From: Voacanga thouarsii
Lineage: Eukaryota > Streptophyta > Magnoliopsida > Gentianales > Apocynaceae
Length of the DNA: 64,000 bases
Direction: 5' to 3'
Assembly: GCA_026120185.1 (NCBI GenBank)
Contig: JANUWF010001942.1
Coordinates: forward strand, 1,116,001-1,180,000
The translations under genes were made by a program, and so were the position numbers. The first letter of the stretch is position 1; every line of letters begins with the position of its first letter. Under the pieces are notes generated by a model. The model worked only from the letters and a program-made list of their open reading frames with translations. It did not search any database and was not told the DNA's origin. Shown here piece after piece: positions 22,432 through 33,870 of the stretch.

Positions 22432-23921
22432 ATGGTTCAGGATGTGTTGGATAGAAGAGCGGAAGTGCAAGGGGAGAAAATTGTTGTTAGCAACCTGAAG
22501 TTGATACCAGACCTAAGGCAGGAAATTATTGAAGCTCGGCAAAGTAATGAAGAATTTCAGCTTTTCAAGGACAAAGAGCTCAAATGGCAAGGCAATGAAT
22601 TCTGTAGGACGGAGCGGGAGTTTTGTATTTCAGAGATTGGTTGTGTGTACCCGAAGAGCACCAATTGAAGGACAGAATTTTAGAAGAGGCGCATAAGAGC
22701 AAGTACGCCATTCATCAGGGAGAGGTCAAAATGTATCAGGATCTGAAAAGGGCTTATTGGTGGCCTAGAATGAAGTAGAACGTGGTTAAGTATGTCTCGA
22801 CGTGTCTCACCTGTCAGAAAGTCAAAGCGGAGCACAAGAAGTCAGTAGGACTGTTGTAACTATTACCAATGCCTGAATGGAAATGGGAGGAAGTGACTAT
22901 GGGCTTCGTTATCGAACTCCCCATGGCAAGGACCTAAAAGGACACCATATGGGTAGTGGTGGATCGACTAACCAAATCAGTGCATTTCATACCAGTGAAT
23001 GTAAGGGATTCCATGGAGAAGTTGGCTCAGACCTATGTGCGAGAAATAGTCCGACTGTATGGAGTGCCTTCAAGTACTGTGTCTGACCAAGATCCGAGAT
23101 TTACATCCCGATTTTAGGGCAAGTTTCAAGAATTGATGGGTTCTAGTCTGAAGTTTAGTACGATGGCATATCTGCAAACTGATGGACAGTCAGAAAGGGT
23201 TATATAGATATTAGAGGATATGCTGAGAGCCTATGTATTGGATTTCAGGGATAAGTGGATCGAATGTGTGTCGTATGCAGAGTTATCCTACAATAACAGT
23301 TATCAAGCTTCGATTAGAATGGCTCCGTATAAGGCACTGTATGGGCGCAAGTGTCAGGTACCACTATACTGGAGTTGGTCAGAGGATGGCCATATAAGCA
23401 AATCTGGAGAAGTCTATGTTCAGGAAATATTGGACAAGGTCAAGTTAATCAAGGAAAGGTTGAAAGCGGCCCAGAGCCGACAAAAGAGCTATGCAGACAA
23501 TAGGCAGAGAGAGTTAGAATTCCAGGTGGGAGACAGTGTATTCCTATGACTGACACTGAATAGAGGAATCTTGAAGCATCCGAGGTATTTGGGACTGTTT
23601 TCGATAAAGGAGAGAATTGGGCTAGTGGCGTATCGTTTGGATTTGCCAGATGGGTTGACAGGAATTCACGACATGTTTCATGAATCGCAACTGAAGAAAT
23701 ACAATGTCGATCCCGGACATATTTTGAATGTGGAGTTGTTGGTGTTGCAACCTGACCTGAGCTATATGGAGAAACACGTGAGGATATTGGACCGAAGTAT
23801 CAAGACTCTCCGAAACAAGCAGATTTTGATGGTAAATGTGCAGTGGGAGCATCATGGCACGCGAGATGCCACTTAGGAAATAGAAGAGTGGGTAAAGCGG
23901 AAGTATCCCGATTTGATATAG
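22432..23921 (+). pseudogene. Tekay A integrase with C-terminal chromodomain, broken
   Basis: DDE integrase. The HHCC zinc finger is intact (H-x6-H near 22695, C-x2-C near 22805). In the core the first catalytic Asp is Gly: the codon at 22902 is GGC in TMGFVIELP, where Tekay B keeps TMDFV. The second Asp (SDQDPRFTSRF) and Glu (DGQSERVI) remain. The C-terminal domain HPRYLGLFSIKERIGLVAYR leads to a chromodomain, HVRILDRSIKTLRNKQ then VQWEHHGTRDAT and WVKRKYPDLI, ending at TAG 23919. In chromoviruses this domain targets integration to heterochromatin. Stops occur near 22665, 22776, 22857, 22936, 23115, 23205, 23548 and 23874, several where a Gln or Trp is expected. Confidence 0.92.
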
Positions 23922-23955
23922 AGGTATGCTTGAATTTCAGGGCGAAATTCTTCTG

Positions 23956-23967
23956 AGGAGAGAAGGA
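23956..23967 (+). other. Polypurine tract (Tekay A)
   Basis: GAGGAGAGAAGGA-type purine run directly before the 3' LTR start TGTGAAACC; the plus-strand DNA primer in related elements. Confidence 0.85.
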
Positions 23968-24213
23968 TGTGAAACCCCACAAAAAGCTAACCCTAGAATA
24001 AGGGGGTCGGGATGCATATCATATTATTTTGCATGAATGTATATATTTTGAATGATTTTATATGCTTTAGAATTATGATTTATATGCTAAAAGGCTTAGT
24101 TATGTTTATTGAGTAGGAGGGGTAAAAGAGTAATTTTACTTGAAGTCAAAATAGGAAGATAGCTTGACGATTGAATAGGAAGAATATTTGAGAGAGAAAA
24201 TAAGAACAAGAGT

Positions 24214-24276
24214 TGTTATAGTTTAGTGGTTAGAGCTTTGGAATTAATCTATAAGGCCATGAGTTCAAATCCCATC
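24214..24276 (+). other. tRNA-like A-box/B-box module in LTR
   Basis: Same module as at 14617, 246 bases from this LTR's start; B-box-like GAGTTCAAATCCC is unchanged. Confidence 0.6.
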
Positions 24277-25854
24277 ATATAAATTTTATCATGATTATTT
24301 TAATTGAAGGTTAGATTTTTGTCTCTTGCATTCCATAAGTAAAAATAGAAGTGTTGTCCTAGGGGAGACATGAAGGGAATATCCTAATCATATTCTTATG
24401 TCCTAAAAAGAATTCTTGAGGGATTCATGTCCTTTTATTCTGTAGCTTACCCTAAACTCTTTACCAATTAAATTTGTTCAAAATTTATCCAAATCTATAT
24501 TTTTAATTCCAGAAAATTCAGCAAGGATTCTTGGCCTTTGAAATTTTGAAAATAATTCTTAGAGGTTGGAGATTGGACTGAAAATAGGGAAGGAGTTAAG
24601 GAAGATTCCCAAGAGAAAATTAATCTCCATGGTTGAGCCTTCAAACTCCACTCCATAGTGTTCATATCCTCCATGAAAAGAATTTGAAATTTTTCTAGAT
24701 TCTTGAGCAGCCTAGTCTTAAAAAATCTTAGCCATCTTCCTTACTCAATTACTGCTAGAAAAATAGCCAATTTATTCAGCTTGAAGATTGAAATTCTTTT
24801 GCAAAAAAACCGGACTGTACAAAGCTGTGCAAACCAGAAAAAAAAATTCTAGACAATTTTGATGCATGGCAGCTAGAAATCAAAGCTGTTTCATCTGCCT
24901 TCAAACCAGTAAATTACCTCTACTTTTCCTCCATAAAGAAGGCTGGGAACTAGCCTGAAAGGGTCCTCAAACACCTCTCAAAACCCTCTGCAAATCGGCT
25001 GGAATATTGCAAAAAAAAACTGCACAAAAAATTCTGCAACCATTTGAACCACAACCAGAAAAATTCTAGCCTTGTTCTCTTCAAGCCTTGTCCGAAAACC
25101 ACCCTCAAATCTCTATAAGTTAATCCTTGTTCAGCCATGAATTGAACACCATTACCCCTCTCCACTTACCTTGCACAACTAGATCCCATAGCCACCCCTC
25201 AAATTCCTCCTTCAATCACTCCAATCAAACTTCCATTTGAAGTTCAAAAATTCAAGCATTTGCCCCATGAAAACACCCTTGGATTAGGCCTCATAACCAC
25301 AGATTCTTCTGCCATTAAACTCAGGAATTCAGCTAGCCTTATAGCTCCCTCAACCCTTATTCATTTAATCAAATCTCAGCAAACCAGTCGGCCATTTGCA
25401 GCTCCAAGAAACCTCTCTCAGTCAAATACCATATCTTCTCCCTCAAAACACTCCTTAAATTTCTCCATTTGAATTTCAAACGACCGTATTTTTCTCTTCC
25501 TCCCTAAACTGAAAACCAAATCCCTAAACTCTCTCAATCATTTGGCCAACCCTCTTCAGAAAATTCGTCCAGCATTCACCTTTGATCCTCTCCATTTTCA
25601 CCAAGAACACACGCTACCGTTCTTCAAGCCAAAGACCACTCTAAATACCTCCAATCCCTCTCAAAAACTCCAGAACACGCCTACATACCCCTTAGAGTCT
25701 ATTTCTGGAATTCATAACATCAAATCTCGAAAACAAAAATTTGCAATCGGATCAAAACCAGATTTTTCTTTGAAGTCTCAAGAACATCATCAAGGTAACC
25801 AAGAACAACTTTTGTTTATCTTCTTCCCTTCAACCCTTAACATGTTATACTAAT

Positions 25855-25856
<2 letters not shown>

Positions 25857-25918
<62 letters not shown>
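25857..25918. repeat. (CT)n microsatellite
   Basis: About 30 CT units in the 3' LTR of Tekay A. The matching site in the 5' LTR (16261-16280) has about 10 and the solo LTR has about 15 on the other strand (56758-56787). Confidence 0.97.
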
Positions 25919-25920
<2 letters not shown>

Positions 25921-28195
25921 CCGAAATGGTTGCTACAACCATGGCTATTTTCTTTCTCCTCTCTTGGACAATTCAAGACCCTCAAACACGTGGACCTTCT
26001 TAAATCTTCATCGAAATAATCATCCACCAAGTATTTCTCCTTAACCTTATTTTTAATTCTAAATTCATGTCTCTTGGATGTTGTTAGAAAGAATAGAATA
26101 TGATTGGGGATTGAGTATACGCATATGTATGAAGGGGTAGAGATTGGAGCACGAGAATGATTGATCATGATTAAGTTTTATGAAATTCTTTGAGAATCGA
26201 TGTATGTTCATCATGTCGTAAGTGAGTATGAGTGTTTAAGCATGATAGATATTATGTCACCTTTGGTGAATAGGATTTTTATGTTCTTATTTTTATTGAA
26301 GCCGTGAGTATGATTATGTTGAGTAGGGATTTGGCCATGTGATAGTAGATATGGATTTAAGTCTTTGTTCTTGAATAGATTAGTTTGTTGATTGATGTTG
26401 GAGTATATGCTCATGAATCTTGTTAGTAAGAGGAAAATTATGATCATGACCTTGTTGATCCTAGGCTATTTTGATTAGCAAATTTTATTACCCTAACTAA
26501 AAGTATTACTATGTTTTTCCTCCAAAGATTTCAAAATTCTTAGAAAGTTTTGGAATAGGAGTACTAAATGAAATTGTGATATTTTATTAGCCAAATAAAT
26601 GATATATCCTATTAAAAAATAATATATATATATATATATATAACCTTTGATATAAATGAGTAAAATATTAATGACCTTATGGACCATATGTTCATAAATA
26701 TTATTTATACTTATTAATCAAAATTTAATAAATAACTCGTATTGATTATTAATTAAGAGAGTAGTAATAATTTATTTTGCTACTTAAGAATTACCATTTT
26801 TTAATATCAACTAGGACTTAGAATTCTTCAATAATTAAACCCTAGTTTATTTATTAATAACAACACTCAAGATTTATTATTTGAATCTATAAGTTATTGG
26901 TAATTATGTTACAAACCCTAGTTATTTTAACTTATCAAACTAGACTTATTTTATAAAAGCCTTTATCATCTAGTCTTAAAGCTTAGGACATTAGGTTCAT
27001 GATTATAATTAGTTGAACTAGGAAATTTTATGTAAGCGAATATAGCTTGAGTATAACCTTATGACTTGTGTTTACCCCAAGCGGGGTTAGGTCAACTTTG
27101 GAAGATTCTTGAGTTTGATCAAGCAAATGATCAGGTAAGCCTATGCATAAACTTATTTGAAGATAAAAGGTTTCTATGGCAAGCCAAATGTGAAGTGTAT
27201 GGACACTCATTTTGTAAAGGCAATTAAGGACTATTTCCTTTTTATTTTAGGCAAGCAAATCATTTGAAAATTTAAACAAGCAGTTTTGCAAATTCTAAAA
27301 CTCTTTCTAAAACCCAACTTTGGCAAGAATTTTAGAAACCCTTAATTGCTATTTCCTAATAAAGTAATGTATTATCAGTTTTCTCCCAAGTGGGATAATC
27401 AACGTTGAGTACTCAATAAGAGTAGACTACGAGGATTAGTCTTTGAAGAGTTAGGGTTAGTCTCTTAGTAGGTGGCCTCTTCTAAGGGGTGAGTCTTTCC
27501 TGGATAGGATGCCAGTCCAGTAGGTCATGCCGGTCCGAGCTAGCAAGTTTTAGTCATGTGGACTGTGTGCTTCCGAAGTGGACAACCAGTAAGTTTAGGT
27601 GTAGAGAAGGAGGTGTATCTCACCCGGTAGGCCAATCACTTACCTTTTGTCAGTCTGCATAAAGTGTGGCATTCTAACCGTTATATGGTCATTGGGCCCA
27701 ACGTGTGGTAACCCATGGCTACCTATTTGAGTGATTGTATTTATTGTGCACACGTTTGGTTTGAAGAGTAAAACGCCACTCTTTATTTTTAACCTTATTT
27801 ATTGCTTGCCAGTACTTTCTTTTTTACAATTTTTACAACTTGCATACATGAACTGTTTTACCTGAAACACTTAAAGCACAGACGGGCTTACTGAGATTGT
27901 TTTTTTATCTCATCACCTTTTATGTCATGTTTTCAGGTTGATTCTACTGTGAAGATGAGTAGCTAGATTTGTTGCCTACTTTGAAGTCTTTATGTTATTA
28001 ATTATATGTGTTGTTTTGAGAGATGATAGTAATCAATTTATTTTGGATTTGTTCCTGAGTTTTTAGGTTGTAATAAGTTCAATTTTTAAAGTATTGTCTT
28101 TATTTTCGTTTGTGTGACCTAGTTATAAAGACCCCTTGTCCTTTGGATGGAGCGACATCCCCGGCCCTGTTGGGCCTAGGTAGTGGGGTGTTACA

Positions 28196-28626
28196 CTAAG
28201 GGTCATTTGATTATGAATCATATGGCACGTGCGAATCTTGTTTACTTTGTAAAATGGTTAAAACTTCTTTTTTCTAGAAAAGGAGAAAAGGCCAAAGAGT
28301 TATTAGCACTTATACATTCTGATGTATGTGGCCTAATATCTATACAATCAAGAGGAGGTTATCACTATTTCATTACCTTTATCGATGTTTATTCACGATA
28401 TGGGTATTTGTATTTAATGAAATACAAATCTGAAACTTGAAGTAGAGAAATAACTTGGGAAAGGTATTAATACTCTAAGATCTGATCAAAGAGGTGAATA
28501 CTTAAGCCAAGAGTTTCAAGATTATCTTAGAGATAATAGGGTATCATCTCAATGGACTCCACCATATCCACCTTAATATAATGGTATATCTGAGAGAAGG
28601 AATCAAACCTTTTTAGACATGGTACG
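28196..28626 (+). pseudogene. Copia B integrase core, middle piece
   Basis: Continuation of copia B between the two Tekay insertions. It reads GSFDYES-type and CESCL-type zinc-binding sequence, then the DDE core: HSDVCGLIS with the first Asp, LRSDQRGEY with the second, and ISERRNQTF with the Glu near 28590. A deletion plus stop near 28435 removes part of the core; compare 49800-50240 in copia C. The right edge is cut by Tekay B at 28627. Confidence 0.88.
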
Positions 28627-28860
28627 TGTAAAACCCCATATAAACCTAGAATTAGAGGGACGGGATGCATTTCATAGCATATCGCATAAAAATATACTTA
28701 CTGGATGAGTTTGTGTGTTTTAGATTTGTTATATGTGGTTTATATGATTTATTTGTGCTTATTGTGTATTGAGGGTAGGAAATTTTGCTCAGAGGAGAGA
28801 GAAGGAAAGAATTAGGAAGTAGGAAGGAAGAGAAATATGTTGGGAAAATAAAAATAAGAA

Positions 28861-28925
28861 TTAATGTGGTTAAGTGGATAGAGCTTTGTGACTAATTTCT
28901 AAGGTCTTGAGTTCAAATCCCTTCA
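28861..28925 (+). other. tRNA-like A-box/B-box module in LTR
   Basis: TGTGGTTAAGTGGATAGAGC is close to the D-arm of plant tRNA-Arg-type sequences; the B-box-like GAGTTCAAATCCC follows at 28909. Position 234 from the LTR start. Confidence 0.65.
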
Positions 28926-30974
28926 ACTATATATTATTTTTAATTATCTTAACTAATGTTTGAATTTTATTTCTTGCATTCCATGAAATTAGGAATGTTG
29001 TCTTGGGAAAGACACAATGGCAATATTCTAACCATATGATCTTGTCCTAAAGAAAAGCTAAAGGAATTTCCTACCCTCCATTATCTTAGCGAATTGTGTC
29101 CTATCATGATTGAATTTTAAAAAATATTTTAAATTTTGAATTCTTTTCCTTTATTTTATTTTCCTATACAAAAAAACTAGATTATTTTGGGCTTAGAATT
29201 TTATTAAAAATTCAGCTTTGGACTACATTATGGCCGAAACATAGGGGAGTGTAGAATGGTTGTTTTCCAAGATTAAATCACCATGATTTCTTCTCTAAAG
29301 AACTTCATTTTGTATATTCTTATTTTGGTGCAAATGTGGAATTATTTCTAGCTCTTTCTCTTAGTTAAACTTCCGAAAATGTGCAACAAAGTTACCTTTT
29401 CTTTCCTTGCTACCAAACAACCATTTTGTGTAAGCAAAAATCTGGAAATTCTTTGGAATTTCAAACCTAGTATAGCTTCACTAAACCAGGAAAATTTTCC
29501 AGCAAACTATGAAGTATTTTAGCCATAGGAATTTGAGCATTCAACTCGTGCATTAGTTCATCTAAAGTTCTTCTTCTTCTTCTTCTTCTTCTTCTTCTTC
29601 AAGATGATGGCTGAAAGTCACCATTAATAGACCTTGAAACACTCCTATTTTACAACTGCAAATCTATTCAAAATAATTCAAACTCTTGCTAACAAACCAT
29701 CCTAGATTTTGTGAACTCTTGTAGCTAAGTTACTAGAATTTTTTTCAGCCTTGTTAGCAAAGATAAAAATCAGTTTTCTCCTTCATTTCCTTCATCATTT
29801 TCGGGCACCTTGAACACCATAGCTGAACATCTTACCTTTTTCACCAACCTTGGCCATTAGAACTTCATTAAAGCACTTCAAACCTCTCCTAGTTTCTCTC
29901 CATTCAAAATACTTTGAATTTGAAAATTAAATCCCACCTTTTGCTCCATCAAACACTTAACTATCTAGCAACCAATCCTATCAAACCATAGATCAAACAA
30001 GCATTTTTTTTAGCAAGGTGTACGGATCAAACAAGCATTTTTTTAGCAAGTCAAGAAGAACACCATAATGTAAACCAAGTCCAAGCTTCTTCTTTCTTTC
30101 TCGTTTCTTTACTTCCATTTCTTCTTATTCTCTTCTCAATCTCTCTCTCTTATCCAAATTCATTGGGGGCCAACTTGGATTTCTTCAAACGTTGGTCTCC
30201 CAAAGGACTCATCAAGGCATTCAAGGCTTCGATTGTTAAAGTAACATCTTCAACTTAGATCGATCGTCAAACAAGTATTTTGTCCTAAACTCCCTCATTT
30301 ATTTTTGAACTCAAGATTATTAGGATGATGGTTTATTGATGTAGTTCTTGATGATCTAGTGGTGTTGGGGAAAATAAATGTATGTTTATATTACATGGAT
30401 GATTTTATGATGTATAGATTGAGATGTGTATTAGGACTATTATATAAAGTAGATTTTGATTTTGATTTTAACATGAGATTATGATATATTGTTAGTATAT
30501 TTGTGAATTGGGTCTATATGACACTAGCATGAGATGATATGGTAGATGGGGAGATTGTTGCTATTATGATTTTGCTAAAACTTTAATATTGTTAATCTTG
30601 TCATCAATTACCATGCAAACATTTATATGGCAAATGATACTACTTTTGCTATAAAAATTATTATTATCATTCTACTTGTATGATTACTACTTTATTTATT
30701 AATAGCAAAATCGTTACTACCTTTAAATGCTAATATTAATATTATTGCTACTTTTGATACTAAAATCGCTATTATTATTTTTATTACTCACATTACTACT
30801 AATATTATTATTTTTAATAATAATATTATTATTGGTATTACTTTTTTAAGTATCATCGATATTATTAATATTACTATTATTATTATTATTACTAAACACC
30901 GTTACTTTAGAAAAGTATTAATAAAATGCATACTATTACCATTATTATCACTACTAGTCATATTATTATTATTT

Positions 30975-30982
30975 AATGATGC

Positions 30983-31047
<65 letters not shown>
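30975..31047. repeat. (TTA)n microsatellite
   Basis: About 24 units of ATT/TTA in the 5' LTR. The 3' LTR has a mixed (ATT)n(GTT)n run at about 38490-38538 in the corresponding region. Confidence 0.95.
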
Positions 31048-31048
<1 letters not shown>

Positions 31049-32661
31049 CATCATAGTAAATATTATTGTTATTATTTTTATTAAACATTATTATTTTTAT
31101 TTTTTTAAAAAAATATATATATACATAATAATATCATCATTACTATTTATATTATTATTTTCATTATACTTATAGAAATATTATTATTTAATACTTTTGA
31201 TTATATTACTATTTTTGGTTGTACTCAATTAATACTTATGTCATTTACTATGTTACTATAATATCAAATTATTCTTATATTAATGTCAACCTCTAAAATA
31301 TTTTATTAATTAATTTTAGAATTTCTAAACCATTAGCATCATATTTGGGTGTTGCTATGGATTATGTGTATGTAAATTTGGGAGTTATTTGTACCTATGC
31401 AATTTTGTTGCTTAGTTGTGCACAAATAGTGACATACACCCTGTATTTACCTCAGACAGGGTTAGATTACCTTGAGCAAGACTTGGGGGATTACTTTACC
31501 CAAGTGGAATCAAGAGTTCAAAGTAAGTCCTTGCAAAAAGTTGTTTGTGAACAAAAGCACTTCTGCAAGTCAAATGCATGGATTACCGTGGAAGATGTAC
31601 TTTGGGGTGTAATTATGGAAAATTTATTCCTTCTGCTAAAATAAAATAATTTTAGTAAAGCAAACAATTTTCCAAGCAAAACAATAAATTTTTCTTAAAC
31701 AAATTTTTACCTAAGGTTGTTTGAATACCATAATTGCTACTTTAAAGAAAACACTTAATTGATTTTACTTTTTCTATGTGGGATAAACATAACGTTGAGC
31801 ACTCAATAAGGGTATACTACTAGAACTAGTCTTTAAAGAGTTGGGTAAGTCTCTCAGTAGGAGGCCACCTCTGAAGGGTAAACTCTGTCTGAGCAAGACA
31901 ATAGTTCTTATTGGTCAAGCTGGTCTGAGCTAGTGCTACAATTCAATGGACTATTTATTTTTGAAGTGGACACCCGCGTAAGTTTGGGTGTAGAGATGGG
32001 GGAGTATATCACTCAGTGGGCCGTATACCCACCTTATATCAGAATGCACACTATGTGGTATCTTGATCATTTTCTTGTCATGATGCACAAAATGTGGTGC
32101 CATGTTCATTCATGATGCAGGGTTTTATGGCCATGTCTATGATACAAGGTTTCGTAGTCAACTTTATTTGAGTGGTTATTTCTTTACAAGTTGAGCATTT
32201 TTACTTTACAAATGCCGATAAAACACCATTCAATGTTCAAAGATAAATTTCTGAACTTGTAGACTTTTTGTTTGTGACCTATTCAAAATTTACACACATG
32301 AAATGTTTCTTAAACCATCATGAACACACACATGACTTACTGAGAAATATTTCTCACCACCTTTTTATATCATGTCTTTAGGTTGATCATACTTTGAAGG
32401 TTGATATACTTTTGTTTCCATGAACTTGGGAGATTTACTTTGATGTATTTATTTCTTGGAGATTTTAGTTACCTTCTATTTATTTTAAGGCTTGTAAAAG
32501 TATTATTTTTTTTAGGGTGGGGGGGGGGGGATTGTAATAAATTTATTATTAAGTCATTTCCTTCTATATTTTATATTACCTAGTTATAAAGACCACTTAA
32601 CCTAAGGATGGGGCGATATCCCTGCCCCTTGTGGGGTACGTAGGTAGTGGGGTGTTACCTA

Positions 32662-32674
32662 TGGTATCAAAGCC
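32662..32674 (+). other. Primer-binding site, initiator tRNA-Met (Tekay B)
   Basis: TGGTATCAAAGCC, one mismatch from the Tekay A site, two bases after the LTR end. Confidence 0.9.
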
Positions 32675-32759
32675 TAGGCGTAGGTAGCTATTGACAATAT
32701 TTGAATTTATTACATTAAGTTTATAATCTCTAGTACTAATCTTGTTTTTTATTTGTAGG

Positions 32760-33581
32760 ATGGTTAGAAGATTTGTGTCTGTTACTCTAGATTGGCCTTT
32801 CATATGTGGTAGAACACCTACCCCAATTTCTTTAGTGGACCTATCCTTCTCGTGCACGGAACCTAAACCTAGGTCAGATTGGTTTAAGTTAGAAAGCAGT
32901 GGCAGTGAGATGGAGATTGAGGTTTCCAACCCTATTGTGCCTAATGATGGTAAGGAAGAGAAGATGGAGATTGAGGTTGTTGAACTAGATTTACTCGAGT
33001 AAGAGGGAGGTGTTGAGGATGTGCAAGCGGTGGACATTCATATACCAGTGGTTGATTTAGTCTCAGATAGCGAGGCTGAGGAGGAAGCTCCTGATCTTGA
33101 CTTAGGTGGTGAGAGAGGATATGAGATAGCTGATACTGATGGTAAGGGTGGTGAAGAACTGAGTGATGCTGACAATGAGGGATGAGAAGAGATGGATTAT
33201 TCTGAGAGTGAAGTAGAAGGGGGAATGGAAGAGTCTGATAAGGAGGAGGAGGAGAAGGAGGAGGCAATTGTGCCTCCTCAGACTCCATCAATAGTAGAGT
33301 TTGACATTACCCCTTTTGGCTTGGACTTTAAGGAATCCAGTGATGAGGGACCCAGTCAGAATGATAGACTCACCTAGGGTATGAAAGCACTTAGGGAGCC
33401 AGTCTTAGGGGTAAAAGACAAGGGAAAATGAAAGGTGGATGAGAGTCCTAGGAAGAGTGGAACTAATGGTTGTACACTTGCGTTTGGATTGGGATTAGAC
33501 TTCAGGAAGAGAAGAGGAGCATGGTTCGAAGAATCTATTTCTGACTATTCGAGTGACGACAAGAGTAGCGAGAAGACTTAG
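32760..33581 (+). pseudogene. Acidic accessory ORF upstream of gag (Tekay B), SIM-like motifs
   Basis: Counterpart of 18650-19125. ATG 32760 (MVRRF) lies 86 bases after the primer-binding site. One frame spans 273 codons to TAG 33579 with no frameshift, broken only by TAA 33000, TGA 33183, TAG 33375 and TGA 33429. The product is strongly acidic, with runs of Glu/Asp/Ser (for example around 33230-33265). IPVVDLVSDSEAEEE at 33042-33086 matches the motif in Tekay A. A weaker ISLVDLSF lies near 32827. Two FG-x(0-2)-LDF motifs (near 33310 and 33490) precede the C-terminal RKRRGAWFEE, which resembles the Tekay A tail. No known domain recognised; function unknown. It is the best preserved ORF of this element although gag and pol are ruined. 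Confidence 0.7.
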
Positions 33582-33870
33582 TAGATTTGTGATGCAATTT
33601 GTTGATTAGGGAATCTATTTATTGAGTTTATGGCCTTATTTACTTTCTTGTCTATGAGTATCTGATTCCTGATTCCTATAAAGGTATCATCTGTGATATC
33701 CAATTTCTTTGTGTTAGAGTATGATTTATTTTGAATAAAACTTTTGAATATTTCACTTCTTTCAATAAAAAAAAAAAAATACCCGCATACGTTCAATGAG
33801 TGAGCAAAATGTTATCTTTGCACTATATGTTTGCATGCATATGTATGTATTTGTCAACCTATAATTATGG
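33582..33870 (+). other. AT-rich spacer with AATAAA and A-run
   Basis: Non-coding stretch after the acidic ORF. TGAATAAAACT near 33735 and CAATAAAAAAAAAAAAAT at 33765-33780 look like a polyadenylation signal and an A tract, but this could be chance in AT-rich DNA. Confidence 0.4.

Larger units (their letters stand above)
14366..28195 (+). mobile_element. Tekay A: complete Ty3/gypsy chromovirus, 13.8 kb
   Basis: Complete LTR retrotransposon inserted in the copia B pre-integrase region. A 5-base target duplication CTAAG lies at 14361-14365 and 28196-28200. LTRs are 4,185 and 4,228 bases, with inverted ends TGYGAAAnCCCAC and GTGGGGTGTTAYA. Order: LTR, primer-binding site, acidic accessory ORF, gag, protease, RT, RNase H, integrase, chromodomain, polypurine tract, LTR. 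Pol after RNase H and a C-terminal chromodomain places it with chromoviruses; the chromodomain wording and long LTRs suggest the Tekay (Del) clade. A hand comparison of ~165 LTR bases (14701 against 24301) shows about 14 mismatches, so the insertion is not recent. All ORFs are broken. Confidence 0.93.
23968..28195 (+). repeat. Tekay A 3' LTR
   Basis: Starts TGTGAAACCCCAC and ends GTGGGGTGTTACA, followed by CTAAG. Collinear with the 5' LTR over its whole length. Main differences are a (CT)n run grown to about 60 bases (25857-25918), an (AT)n run at 26622-26642, and scattered substitutions. ORFs inside it (for example near 25542) are not conserved in the 5' copy and I do not treat them as genes. 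Confidence 0.92.
28627..32659 (+). repeat. Tekay B 5' LTR
   Basis: Starts TGTAAAACCCCATATAAACC and ends GTGGGGTGTTACC. Contains the tRNA-like module, a (CTT)n run at 29570-29599, a (TTA)n run at 30975-31047, a long AT-rich stretch (30580-31330), the conserved GC-richer block (31790-32110) and a G14-like tract near 32517-32530. Relative to the 3' LTR it lacks about 220 bases near 30000 and has a short duplicated filler there. Confidence 0.9.

Noticed and set aside
25542..25853. 103-residue ORF inside the Tekay A 3' LTR
   Set aside because: Not open in the 5' LTR copy (a stop near 15960), no recognised domain; judged chance in C-rich LTR sequence.
25853..26044. Ser/Leu-repeat ORF beginning in a CT run
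   Set aside because: It is the translation of the (CT)n microsatellite in the Tekay A 3' LTR and is absent from the 5' LTR.
31345..31644. 99-residue ORF inside the Tekay B 5' LTR
   Set aside because: The matching region of the 3' LTR (38960-39260) has frame changes and stops; no domain.
32597..33291. Minus-strand Ser/Pro-rich ORFs opposite the acidic ORF
   Set aside because: Antisense reading of acidic codons (GAG/GAT give CTC/ATC); the plus-strand frame is the one shared with Tekay A.
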